A DNA stretch of 64,000 nucleotides, from assembly GCF_009760925.1 (NCBI RefSeq), contig NZ_VRLV01000017.1, positions 62,001-126,000 of the forward strand. The letters run 5' to 3'. The number at the start of each line of letters is the position of its first letter. Positions within the stretch are counted from its first letter, which is position 1. Position numbers and translations under genes: made by a program. Below, in pieces: positions 41,189 to 49,340 of this stretch. The notes under the pieces are model-generated. The model made no database searches, was not told where the DNA came from, and saw only the letters and a list, made by a program, of their open reading frames with translations. The stretch is from Nonomuraea typhae (GTDB taxonomy: Bacteria; Actinomycetota; Actinomycetes; Streptosporangiales; Streptosporangiaceae).

Positions 41189-41230
41189 AGCATTTTGTCT
41201 CGAACGTCGAAGAGCGGCAGAATGGAGATC

Positions 41231-41821
41231 ATGAGCGGGCTCCGTGAGCGGAAGAAGGCCAAGACGCGGGCCTTGATCCAGAAGGAGGCGCTGCGCCTGT
41301 TCCGCGAGCAGGGGTATGCGGCCACCACGGTCGAGCAGGTCGCCGAGGCCGCCGAGGTCGCGCCCAGCACGGTCTTCCGCTACTTCGCCACCAAGGAAGA
41401 CCTGGTGCTGCTCGACCAGTTCCCGCCGTTCGCGGACGTGCTGACCACGCTGCCGCGCGACCTGCACCCGATCGAGGCGATGCGCCAGGCCATGCGCGCC
41501 GTCTTCGCCGCGCAGAGCGACGAGGAGGTCGCCGAAGGGCTCGAGCGCGAGAAGCTCATGCTGACCGTGCCCGAGTTGTGGGCGGCGAGCCTGGAGAACG
41601 TCAGCACGGCGATCAGGACGATCCAGGGGCTTCTGGCCGACCGGGCCGGGCGAGCGGCCGACGATGCCGAGATCCGCAACCTGACCGGCGCGATCGTCGG
41701 CGTCGTCGTGAACGTCTGGTTCGACTGGGCCAAGGATCCGGACATGGACGGGCCGGCGGAGCTGGACCGCGCGCTGGCCCACCTCGCTGCCGGCCTGCCG
41801 CTGGACTACACGCCGGGGTAG
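41231..41821 (+). CDS. TetR-family transcriptional regulator (196 aa)
   Basis: HTH region RERKKAKTRALIQKEALRLF, then ATTVEQVAEAAEVAPSTVFRYF; the C-terminal part resembles MftR-type acyl-CoA-binding TetR domains. ATG 41231 is favoured by GGAG just upstream; ATG 41222 adds three residues. Divergent from the P450, probably its repressor via the AGAGTwGACT sites. Its last 16 bases overlap the convergent CoA-ligase gene. No CCAAGC operator is near, so it is not obviously the master regulator. Confidence 0.9.
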   Translation: MSGLRERKKAKTRALIQKEALRLFREQGYAATTVEQVAEAAEVAPSTVFRYFATKEDLVLLDQFPPFADVLTTLPRDLHPIEAMRQAMRAVFAAQSDEEVAEGLEREKLMLTVPELWAASLENVSTAIRTIQGLLADRAGRAADDAEIRNLTGAIVGVVVNVWFDWAKDPDMDGPAELDRALAHLAAGLPLDYTPG

Positions 41822-43326
41822 TTGCCGCCGCCGTACTGCTCGTCGAGGGCGTCGTAGTCGGGGAGGAAGCCCTTCTTCGGGACGGCCTCGGCGAAGACCA
41901 CCTCCCGGGGCTTCTTGTAGCCGGCCAGCGTGGTTCTGACGTGCTCGATCAGGTCCTGCTCGGTGACCGTCTCGCCGGGCCTCGGCACCACCACCGCCTT
42001 GACCGCCTGGTGCCGGCGCTCGTCGGGCACGCCGATGACGGCGGCGTCGGCCACGGCCGGATGCGCCTTGAGCGCCCGCTCGACCTCGGCCGGGTAGACG
42101 TTCTCGTTCCCCGACTTGATCATCCGGAGTCTGGGCCCGATGAAGGTGATCGTCCCGTCGCTCTCGCGGCGGCCGAGGTCGCCGGTGTGATGCCAGCCGT
42201 ACGCCGACTTAGCCGCATTTAAGTCCGGCCGGGCGAAATATCCGGAAAAGAGGCTCTTGCCCCTCGCGCAGATCTCGCCCACCTCACCCGCCGGCACCTC
42301 CGTGCCGTCGGGAGCCAGAATCCGCACCTGCACCAGCGGCGACGGCCGCCCCGCGAACCCCGCCGCCCCCGGCGCCAGCCCGAGGAAGGTCAGCATTCCG
42401 CCGACCTCCGTCTGCCCGTACCCGCCCATCTTCGAGCGGCACCAGGGCGAGTCGTCCGGCGTGGTCATCTCATCCCACTCCGCCGAGTGCGCGACGAACC
42501 GCAGGGACGACAGGTCGTACTTGCCGCCCGAGTTGGCCGCCACCACGGCGTCGATCATCTGCCCGAACAGGAACGCCTGCGTGACCTTCTCCGCGTCCAC
42601 GAGCCGGCACAGTTCCTCGGCGTCGAAGGCGGGCATGAACACGTTCGTCCCACCGATCTGCAGCGTGGCCAGGCAGAACATCATGGTGCCCACGTGGAAC
42701 AGCGGCCCGTTGGCCAGGAACGTGAAGTCCGGCTCCATCTGCCGCACCACCAGCAGGGAGGAACTGTGCGCGACCAGCGCGGCGCTGCTGAGCAGGGCGG
42801 CGTTCGGCCGGCCGGCGAAGGCGGCGGTGTAGAGGGCCAGCACCGGCAGCGTGTCGGCGACCGGCGGGAAGTCGTGGACCTCGCCGGAGGCCAGGAACTC
42901 CTCGTACTCCTCGCCCGCCCGAACCCAGGAGGCGGGCCGCCCGACCTCGGCGAAGCCCGCCGCCTCCCCGGGCACGAGGGCGGCGGTCGTCTCCGAGTGC
43001 TCCCACACCACGACCCGCGGCTCCAGGTCGGCCAGGACGAAGCGCAGTTCGCCGGCCGCCTGCCGCCAGTTGGCCGGGCAGAAGATCGCGCCCAGCCGCG
43101 AGCAGGCCAGCAGGAGCTCCAGGACCGCGTGGGAGTTCTGGCCCAGCCAGAGCACCCGTTCCCCGGCCGCCACGCCCTGCCCGGCCAGGGCGCCGGCCAG
43201 CCGGGAGACCCGCGCGTCGAGCTGCGGGTAGGTCAGGCGCAGGTCCCCGTCCACGACCGCGGTGGCCGCGGGGCGGCTGCGGGCGTGCTCGGACAGGACG
43301 TCGGAGAGGGTCAGGTCGTGGATCAT
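41806..43326 (-). CDS. FadD-like acyl-CoA synthetase with degenerate P-loop (506 aa)
   Basis: ANL-family architecture throughout: YGQTEVGGML (A5), HHTGDLGRR (A7), IKSGNENVYPAEVE (A8). The usual TSGTTGxPK loop is replaced by YTAAFAGRPNAALLS, and the C-terminal catalytic Lys motif reads AVPKKGFLPDYDALDEQYG in place of the GKxxRRxL type. Similar substitutions occur in some actinobacterial FadD proteins, so activity is not excluded. AGGAGG before ATG 43326 fixes the start. Second gene after the LLM oxidoreductase at 43378 (51-nt gap), both under operator copy 8. Confidence 0.85.
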   Translation of the reverse strand: MIHDLTLSDVLSEHARSRPAATAVVDGDLRLTYPQLDARVSRLAGALAGQGVAAGERVLWLGQNSHAVLELLLACSRLGAIFCPANWRQAAGELRFVLADLEPRVVVWEHSETTAALVPGEAAGFAEVGRPASWVRAGEEYEEFLASGEVHDFPPVADTLPVLALYTAAFAGRPNAALLSSAALVAHSSSLLVVRQMEPDFTFLANGPLFHVGTMMFCLATLQIGGTNVFMPAFDAEELCRLVDAEKVTQAFLFGQMIDAVVAANSGGKYDLSSLRFVAHSAEWDEMTTPDDSPWCRSKMGGYGQTEVGGMLTFLGLAPGAAGFAGRPSPLVQVRILAPDGTEVPAGEVGEICARGKSLFSGYFARPDLNAAKSAYGWHHTGDLGRRESDGTITFIGPRLRMIKSGNENVYPAEVERALKAHPAVADAAVIGVPDERRHQAVKAVVVPRPGETVTEQDLIEHVRTTLAGYKKPREVVFAEAVPKKGFLPDYDALDEQYGGGNYPGV

Positions 43327-43377
43327 CGCGCCTCCTGGTGATCCGGTACGGCACCGCCTGCCGTACATCATGAAATA

Positions 43378-44433
43378 TCAGCGGAAAGCTGGCATGACCT
43401 CGGCGGCGAAGAACCGCATGACCTGCTTCATCTCCTCCAGCGGCAGCGGCCTCGTGCTGCCGAAGTCGCACAGCAGGTTGCTGAATCCGGCCTCGCGCAG
43501 CAGCGTGACCTGCTCGATCACCCGCGCCGGGTCGCCGATCACCTCCAGCTGCTCCCAGCGGAAGTCGGCGGAGACCGTGCCGCCCTTGAGGTAGCGGTCC
43601 TGGTAGTACTCGAAGCCCTGGGCGGCCTTGCCGGTCTTGGCGTCGATCGGGGCGCTCTTCTCGTTGAAGATGCGCGAGCGGTCGAAGGCGGCCTCGAAGC
43701 GGGCCTGGTCCGCGCGGGCCCGTTCGACCGTGGGCGCCACGTAGACGCTGCGGGCGACCACGAGCTCGGCGTCCTCGGGGTGCCCGGCCTGCCGGGCGGT
43801 CTCGCGCCAGCGCTCTGCCGCGCCCACGACCTTCTTGAACGGCGCCGCCGGATCGGCCAGGATCGGCAGCCCGCGCTCGGCGTACATCGTCACGGTCTCG
43901 GGGGAGACGGCGGCCACGTGGATGGGCGGGTGCGGAGCCTGGAGCGGGCGCGGGGTGAGCGTGACCTCGGTGCCGGTCTTGTAGAACTTGCCCTCGTGCC
44001 GGTACTCCGGCGAGGTCCACAGGCCCAGGATGACCTCCAGCGCCTCGTTGAACCGGTCGCGCGCCTCGGCCAGGTCGATGCCGAACCCCTCGAACTCGAA
44101 GCTCTGGTATCCGCGGCCGATCCCGAGGTCCAGCCGCCCGCCGGAGAGCACGTCCACGAGCGCGGCCTCCTCGGCCACGTGGATCGGGTTGTGCAGGGGC
44201 AGCACCACGATGCCGGTGCCCAGCCGGATCCGCGTGGTGCGGGCGGCGGCGTGGGCGAGCAGGGTGAACAGGTTGGGCACGACGCCGTAGTCGCGGAAGT
44301 GGTGCTCGGCCAGCCGTACCCCGTCGAAGCCCAGTTCCTCGGCCAGCTCGATGAGCTCCAGGTGGTAGTCGTAGACGTCCTTGAAGCTCTGGCCGTCGAA
44401 CCGGTGGAAGAGGTGGAAGGTCGAGAACCTCAT
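43378..44433 (-). CDS. LLM-class flavin-dependent oxidoreductase (351 aa)
   Basis: Luciferase-like protein with LAEHHFRDYG (the EHHF motif after strand 2), LSGGRLDLGIGRGYQ and YKTGTEVTLTPRPLQ. Closest in kind to FMN-dependent alkanal/alkane-type monooxygenases and to the protein at 274. First gene of a leftward unit with a CoA ligase; the perfect operator copy 8 is 21 nt before its ATG and is shared with the divergent nitrilase. Confidence 0.88.
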   Translation of the reverse strand: MRFSTFHLFHRFDGQSFKDVYDYHLELIELAEELGFDGVRLAEHHFRDYGVVPNLFTLLAHAAARTTRIRLGTGIVVLPLHNPIHVAEEAALVDVLSGGRLDLGIGRGYQSFEFEGFGIDLAEARDRFNEALEVILGLWTSPEYRHEGKFYKTGTEVTLTPRPLQAPHPPIHVAAVSPETVTMYAERGLPILADPAAPFKKVVGAAERWRETARQAGHPEDAELVVARSVYVAPTVERARADQARFEAAFDRSRIFNEKSAPIDAKTGKAAQGFEYYQDRYLKGGTVSADFRWEQLEVIGDPARVIEQVTLLREAGFSNLLCDFGSTRPLPLEEMKQVMRFFAAEVMPAFR

Positions 44434-44454
44434 GCGTCAGCCCCTCACAGTGAA

Positions 44455-44470
44455 CCAAGCGCTCGCTTGG
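44455..44470. promoter_or_regulatory. 16-bp operator, copy 8 (perfect)
   Basis: CCAAGCGCTCGCTTGG, both 6-bp arms exact. It sits between the LLM/CoA-ligase unit (21 nt) and the nitrilase (30 nt). Confidence 0.85.
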
Positions 44471-44500
44471 GCAGCGTATCAGGAGCTATAGGATCACGCC

Positions 44501-45421
44501 ATGCGTATCGCCGCCGCCCAGGTCCGCTGCCCCTGGCTCGATCCCCGGCAGGGCACCGCCAAGGTCCTCGACGTCCTCAAGCAGGCCCGTGCGGAGGACG
44601 TCGAACTGGTCGCCTTCCCCGAGACGTTCCTGTCCGGATACCCCTTCTGGGTGGACAAGACCAACGGCGCCGAGTTCGGCAACGCCGACCAGAAGCGCGC
44701 CTACGCCTACTACCTCGACGCCGCCGTCGAGCTCACCGGGCCGGAACTGGCCACGATCACCGAGGCCGTGCGCGACCTCGGCGTCTTCACCTACCTCGGC
44801 ATCACCGAACGCGTCGCCGGCACCGTCTACTGCACGCTGGTCGCCATCTCGCCCGACCACGGCGTCGTCTCCGCCCACCGCAAACTCATGCCCACCTTCG
44901 AGGAGCGGCTCGTGTGGGGCATCGGCGACGGCCACGGCCTGCGCGCCCACACCTTCAAGGACATCCGGGTCGGCGGACTCAACTGCTGGGAGAACTGGAT
45001 GCCCGTCGCCCGGCAGTCCCTCTACGCCCAGGGCATCGACCTGCACGTCTCCGTCTGGCCCGGCTCCACCAGCCTGACCGAGGACATCACCCGCTTCATC
45101 GCCCGCGAGGGCCGCGTCTACTCGCTGGCCGCCGGCGCGCTGTTCTCCTACGCCGACGTGCCCAAGGACTTCCCCTTCTACGACGTCCTGAAAGACCGCG
45201 GCTCGCGCGCCGACGGCGGCTCGGCCGTCGCCGGCCCCGACGGCGCATGGATCGTCGCGCCCGTCTCCGGCGAGGAACGCCTCGTCACCGCCGACCTCGA
45301 CCCCGCGCTCGTGCGCGGCGAACGGCAGAACTTCGACCCGGCCGGCCACTACAACCGGCCGGACGTCTTCCGCCTGGAGGTGAGCCGCCGCCGCCTCAAC
45401 GCCGCCGACTTCACCGATTGA
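44501..45421 (+). CDS. Nitrilase-superfamily C-N hydrolase (306 aa)
   Basis: Catalytic triad in place: E41 (AFPETFLSGYPFW), K128 (HRKLMPT) and C162 (GLNCWENWMP). The CWEN context and length match branch-1 nitrilases, which turn a nitrile into an acid and ammonia; an amidase cannot be excluded. Divergent from the LLM oxidoreductase on operator copy 8 and followed 19 nt later by a LysR gene on the same strand. A nitrile- or amide-bearing substrate would feed carboxylic acids to the CoA ligases. Confidence 0.88.
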   Translation: MRIAAAQVRCPWLDPRQGTAKVLDVLKQARAEDVELVAFPETFLSGYPFWVDKTNGAEFGNADQKRAYAYYLDAAVELTGPELATITEAVRDLGVFTYLGITERVAGTVYCTLVAISPDHGVVSAHRKLMPTFEERLVWGIGDGHGLRAHTFKDIRVGGLNCWENWMPVARQSLYAQGIDLHVSVWPGSTSLTEDITRFIAREGRVYSLAAGALFSYADVPKDFPFYDVLKDRGSRADGGSAVAGPDGAWIVAPVSGEERLVTADLDPALVRGERQNFDPAGHYNRPDVFRLEVSRRRLNAADFTD

Positions 45422-45440
45422 GCCTTGGACCGGTGATCCC

Positions 45441-46391
45441 ATGAGCCTGGAGCTGCGCCACCTGCGGGTCGTCTGCGCCATCGCCGACGCCGGCAGCCTC
45501 ACCAAGGCCGCCGCCGCCCTCGGCACCTCCCAGCCCGCCCTCACCGCCCAGCTCCAGCGCATCGAGCGCGCCCTCGGCGGCAGGCTGTTCGCCCGCGGCC
45601 ACCAGGGCGTGGAGCCGACCGCGCTCGGCGAGTACGTCCTGGAACGCGCGCGCCTCCTGCTCATGGGCATGGACGAGCTCCTGCGCGGCGCCGCCGCCCG
45701 CCCCGTCGGAGAGGTACGGCTGGGCGGCGTCGCCGGCCCGATCCTGCCCGGACTCGTCGACCGGCTCGGCGCCGGCCAGGTCACCTCCTACACCGACGAC
45801 TCGCCCCGGCTGCTGTGCGACCTGGTCGCCGCCGGCCGGCTGGACGCCGCGGTCGTGGCCGACTACCGCGAGCACGAACTCCGGCCGCCGAAGCCGCTGC
45901 GCTCCACGGTCATCGCCGAGGAGCCGGTCTTCATCGCGCTGCCGGACACGCATCGGCTGGCCGTACAGGAGGAGGTCGGCCTGGCGGAGCTGGCCGGGGA
46001 GGCGTTCGTGCTGGCGCCGCCCGACGGCGGCGGGTGGCCCGAGTGCTTCCTGCTGGCCTGCGTGCGGGCCGGGTTCGCCCCGCGCACCCCGCACAAGGCC
46101 TCCGACGGCTGGGTCATCCGGGAGATGGTCACCAACGGCGGCGCCGTCGCGCCGTGCCGGGCCACGTTCGCGGAGAGCCCCGGGCTGGTCATCAGGCCGC
46201 TGGCCGGGACGCCGCTGACCATGCGCCACCTGCTGGTGTGGCACCCGGACGGGCAGGTGGCCGCGCGGGCGGAGGAGGTACGGCGGCTGGGCGCGGAGAT
46301 CTTCGCGGCGCATGCCCGGGAACGTCCCCGATACGTGAGCTGGTTAGGGTTACGGCGTGAGAGTGACGATGCCCGGCCTGACGGCCGTTGA
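45441..46391 (+). CDS. LysR-family transcriptional regulator (316 aa)
   Basis: N-terminal LysR HTH: ELRHLRVVCAIADAGSLTKA, AAALGTSQPALTAQLQRIE, RALGGRLFARG. The ligand domain follows with LGGVAGPILPGLV and a PHKASDGWVIREM segment. Directly downstream of the nitrilase and overlapping the alpha/beta hydrolase by 35 bases, so all three may be one transcript. Its target is probably local. Confidence 0.9.
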   Translation: MSLELRHLRVVCAIADAGSLTKAAAALGTSQPALTAQLQRIERALGGRLFARGHQGVEPTALGEYVLERARLLLMGMDELLRGAAARPVGEVRLGGVAGPILPGLVDRLGAGQVTSYTDDSPRLLCDLVAAGRLDAAVVADYREHELRPPKPLRSTVIAEEPVFIALPDTHRLAVQEEVGLAELAGEAFVLAPPDGGGWPECFLLACVRAGFAPRTPHKASDGWVIREMVTNGGAVAPCRATFAESPGLVIRPLAGTPLTMRHLLVWHPDGQVAARAEEVRRLGAEIFAAHARERPRYVSWLGLRRESDDARPDGR

Positions 46392-47571
46392 CCACGAGTT
46401 CACCGTCCCGCTCAACCACGACGACCCCGGCGGGGCCTCGATCCGGGTCTTCGCCCGCGAGATCGCGGACCCGGCCAGGGCGGGCGACGACCTGCCGTGG
46501 GCGGTCTTCCTCCAGGGCGGTCCCGGCGGCAAGTCACCCCGGCTGTCCGGGCAGGCGCACTTCCGGCACATCCTGAAAACCCACCGCGTGCTCCTGCTCG
46601 ACCAGCGCGGCACCGGCCGCAGCACCCCCGCGCAGCCCGCCGGCGCGGACTACTACCGCCACTTCCGCGCCGACGCGATCGTGCGCGACTGCGAGCACAT
46701 CAGGAAGGCGCTCGGCATCCCCCAGTGGGACACCTGGGGCCAGAGCTACGGCGGCTTCATCACGCTGACCTACCTGTCGCTGGCCCCCGAAGGGCTCAGG
46801 GCGTGCCACGTCACCGGCGGTCTGGCCGGGCTGGACGCCACCGCCGACGAGGTCTACGCCCGCACCTACCCGCGCGTGTGCGACAAGACCGCCGCCTACT
46901 ACCGCCGCTACCCCGGGGACGCCGTCAAGGTCGAGCGCATCGCGCACCACCTGGAGGCGAACGAGGTCCTGCTGCCCGACGGCGACCGCCTCACCCACCG
47001 CCGCTTCCAGACGCTCGGCCAGCAGTTCGGCATGAGCGACGGCTACGAGAGCGTCCACTGGCTGCTCGACGAGGCGTGGCACGGCGACCGGCTCTCCGAC
47101 GTCTTCCTCTACCAGGTCATGGCCATCACCGGCTTCATCGGGTCACCGCTCTACGCCCTCATGCACGAGCCCACCTACGCCCAGGGCGCCGCCACCGCGT
47201 GGTCGGCCGAGCGGCTGCGCCCCAAGGACCTCGACGAGCCCGGCACGTTCACCGGCGAGATGATCTACCCCTGGATGTTCGACGAGATCCGCGCCCTGCG
47301 CCCCTACAAGGAGACCGCCCACGCGCTCGCCGCCGACGCCACCTGGGGTCCCCTCTACGATCCGGTACGGCTGGCCGCCAACCAGGTGCCGGTGGCCGCG
47401 GTGGTCTACCACGACGACATGTACGTCGACGCCGGGTTCTCCCTGGAGACCGCGGCCCGGGTCGGGAACGTGCGGACCTGGATCACCAACGAGTACGAGC
47501 ACAACGGCTTCCGCGCCGACGGCGAGAAGGTCACCGCCCGGCTCATGGACATGATCGCGGGACAGGTCTAA
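46357..47571 (+). CDS. Alpha/beta hydrolase, proline iminopeptidase-like (S33) (404 aa)
   Basis: Oxyanion-loop HGGPG-like segment as LQGGPGGKSP, LLLDQRGTGRS, nucleophile elbow WGQSYGG, and a late His in YEHNGFRADG. This matches S33 proline iminopeptidases/tripeptidyl-type hydrolases. No signal peptide, so intracellular. GTG 46357 lies inside the LysR gene; ATG 46369 is an alternative. Followed by a TAACC...GGTTA inverted repeat at 47580. Confidence 0.88.
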   Translation: MRVTMPGLTAVDHEFTVPLNHDDPGGASIRVFAREIADPARAGDDLPWAVFLQGGPGGKSPRLSGQAHFRHILKTHRVLLLDQRGTGRSTPAQPAGADYYRHFRADAIVRDCEHIRKALGIPQWDTWGQSYGGFITLTYLSLAPEGLRACHVTGGLAGLDATADEVYARTYPRVCDKTAAYYRRYPGDAVKVERIAHHLEANEVLLPDGDRLTHRRFQTLGQQFGMSDGYESVHWLLDEAWHGDRLSDVFLYQVMAITGFIGSPLYALMHEPTYAQGAATAWSAERLRPKDLDEPGTFTGEMIYPWMFDEIRALRPYKETAHALAADATWGPLYDPVRLAANQVPVAAVVYHDDMYVDAGFSLETAARVGNVRTWITNEYEHNGFRADGEKVTARLMDMIAGQV

Positions 47572-47579
47572 CCCCCGCA

Positions 47580-47595
47580 TAACCTGATCGGGTTA
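47580..47595. other. Short inverted repeat after the hydrolase gene
   Basis: TAACCTGATCGGGTTA, 5-bp arms around six bases. Too AT-rich and without a T-run to be a convincing terminator; could be a binding site for the next gene 38 nt away. Confidence 0.3.
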
Positions 47596-47633
47596 CAGGC
47601 GAGTTAGGCGGTGATCGATGGAATCGCCGGACT

Positions 47634-49340
47634 ATGCAGTCGTCTGTCATCGATCGCCCGACAACCGGGCCTGCTCCGCAACCCCGCCGCCGTGCCCTCC
47701 GCCCCATCTGGCTGCTGGCCGGCGGCTGGCTCGCCCAGGTGCTGCTGCGGTTGTGGATGTTCCGCTATCACACCGGGCCCGTCGCCAACCCCGACGAGGT
47801 CGGCTACCTGCTGGCGGCGCGCCTGCTGGCCGGCGGGCCCGGCGGTGACTACTCGGGCTCCACCTTCTACCAGGGTGGATATCCGCTGCTGCTGACACCC
47901 GTCTACTGGGTGACCGGCGACCCCGTGACCGTCTACCGGCTGGTCGTCGTGATCGGCTCCCTGGCCGCCGCCCTCGCCTTCCCCCTGGCGTACCTGGTGC
48001 TGCGCAGGCTGTCGCTGGGCCGCCGGGCGGCGCTCGCCCTGGCGTTCGTGGCCGGGCTGGCGCCCTCGGTGCTGGTGTTCTCCGGGCTGGCCCTGGTGGA
48101 CGCGGTGCTCCCCACGCTGGTGCTGGGCTGGCTCCTGGCCCTGCACGACCTGCTGGAGCGGCGCTCCTGGGCCGCCGGGGCGGTGGCCGGGGCGCTGTCC
48201 GGGCTCGCGATGACCATGCACCTGCGCGGGACGGTGGTGATGGGGGTCTTCACCGTCACCGTCCTGGCCTCCCTGCGCCGCGGGTCGCTACGGCCCGGGC
48301 TGGTGGCGCTGGGCTCCGGCCTGCTGACCGCGGGCGCCGGGACACTCCTCAACGGGCACCTCAAGGCGGCGCTGTACCCCGGCGGCCCCCGGGACCTGTC
48401 CGGCCTGGCGCTCGACCGGCTCACCGGCCTCGACGGGCAACTCCGGTCGGTGGCCGGGGCCCTGGGCCAGCTCTGGTACCTGATCGCGGCCACATGGGGG
48501 CTGGCCGGGATCGGCATCGCAGCGGCCGTGGTCCTGGTGGTCAGGAGCCTGCGCCGCGCCCGCGGGTCCGAGGCGACCTGGCCGCCCGTGCGGCCGCGTG
48601 CCCTGCCGGTGCCGGCCGGGGCGCTCCTCGCGCTCACCCTCGGCATCGCCTACACCTCGTCGGCCGCCCTCCCGGACGAGCACCGCGTCGGCAACTACGT
48701 CTACGGCCGCTACCTGGCCTGCGTCGCCGTGGCCTGGACCCTGGCCGGGCTGGTGGTGCTGGTGCGGGCCCGGCGGCGTACGGTCCTGGCCGCGGCGGCC
48801 GCCTCCGCCGGAACGCTGGCCGTCAGCGGCGGCCTGGCCGCCTGGTACGCCGGTGACCGGCTCAGCCGCTATCACTACATCGCCTTCGACTTCCCCGAGA
48901 CGGCCTTCCTCACCGGCGTCCGCGACCGCTTCGACATGGGCGGCGCCTCGGTCGCGGCGCTGGTCCTCCTGACCGGGATCACCGCCGCCGCCGTGCTGCG
49001 CAGAAAGGCCGTCGTCCTGCTGGCGGCCGCCGCCCTGGCGGTGCCGAACGTGGCCTTCGCCGCCGGCCTGGCCCCCAAGTCCGCCCCGGCGGCGGGCCAG
49101 GACGGGCTACCGCGGATCAGCCACGGCCGGGTCGCGCTGGACACGCGGGTGAGCTGGAGGACCTGGGTGCACCTGATCCACCGCGTCCACTGGACCGAGC
49201 TGGAACGCGTCAACCTGCCCGATCAGCCCATCCCGCGGGGAGTGTGCACGGTCGTGGCCGCGCCGGAGGCGGGCGCGCCCCCGGCGGGCTGGCGGGTCAG
49301 CGGCGCCGGCCAGGGCTGGGTGACCTGGTCGGCCTGCTAG
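47634..49340 (+). CDS. Polytopic membrane protein, GT-C glycosyltransferase-like (568 aa)
   Basis: About ten to twelve hydrophobic helices. The first loop has ANPDEVGYLL with an acidic motif and a YYQGGYPLLL-like stretch (STFYQGGYPLLLTP), as in GT-C enzymes of the ArnT/PMT type that use polyprenyl-phosphate sugars. The C-terminal 100 residues lie outside the membrane. No partner genes for wall polymer synthesis are near, so the function is only a fold-level call. Convergent with the sensor kinase gene, overlapping by four bases. Confidence 0.65.
   Translation: MQSSVIDRPTTGPAPQPRRRALRPIWLLAGGWLAQVLLRLWMFRYHTGPVANPDEVGYLLAARLLAGGPGGDYSGSTFYQGGYPLLLTPVYWVTGDPVTVYRLVVVIGSLAAALAFPLAYLVLRRLSLGRRAALALAFVAGLAPSVLVFSGLALVDAVLPTLVLGWLLALHDLLERRSWAAGAVAGALSGLAMTMHLRGTVVMGVFTVTVLASLRRGSLRPGLVALGSGLLTAGAGTLLNGHLKAALYPGGPRDLSGLALDRLTGLDGQLRSVAGALGQLWYLIAATWGLAGIGIAAAVVLVVRSLRRARGSEATWPPVRPRALPVPAGALLALTLGIAYTSSAALPDEHRVGNYVYGRYLACVAVAWTLAGLVVLVRARRRTVLAAAAASAGTLAVSGGLAAWYAGDRLSRYHYIAFDFPETAFLTGVRDRFDMGGASVAALVLLTGITAAAVLRRKAVVLLAAAALAVPNVAFAAGLAPKSAPAAGQDGLPRISHGRVALDTRVSWRTWVHLIHRVHWTELERVNLPDQPIPRGVCTVVAAPEAGAPPAGWRVSGAGQGWVTWSAC

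Noticed and set aside
40023..46391. A secondary-metabolite gene cluster around the P450
   Set aside because: No PKS, NRPS, terpene or RiPP core enzyme is present; the genes fit catabolism better.
47572..47633. Rho-independent terminator after the alpha/beta hydrolase
   Set aside because: The TAACC/GGTTA arms are short and there is no T-run.
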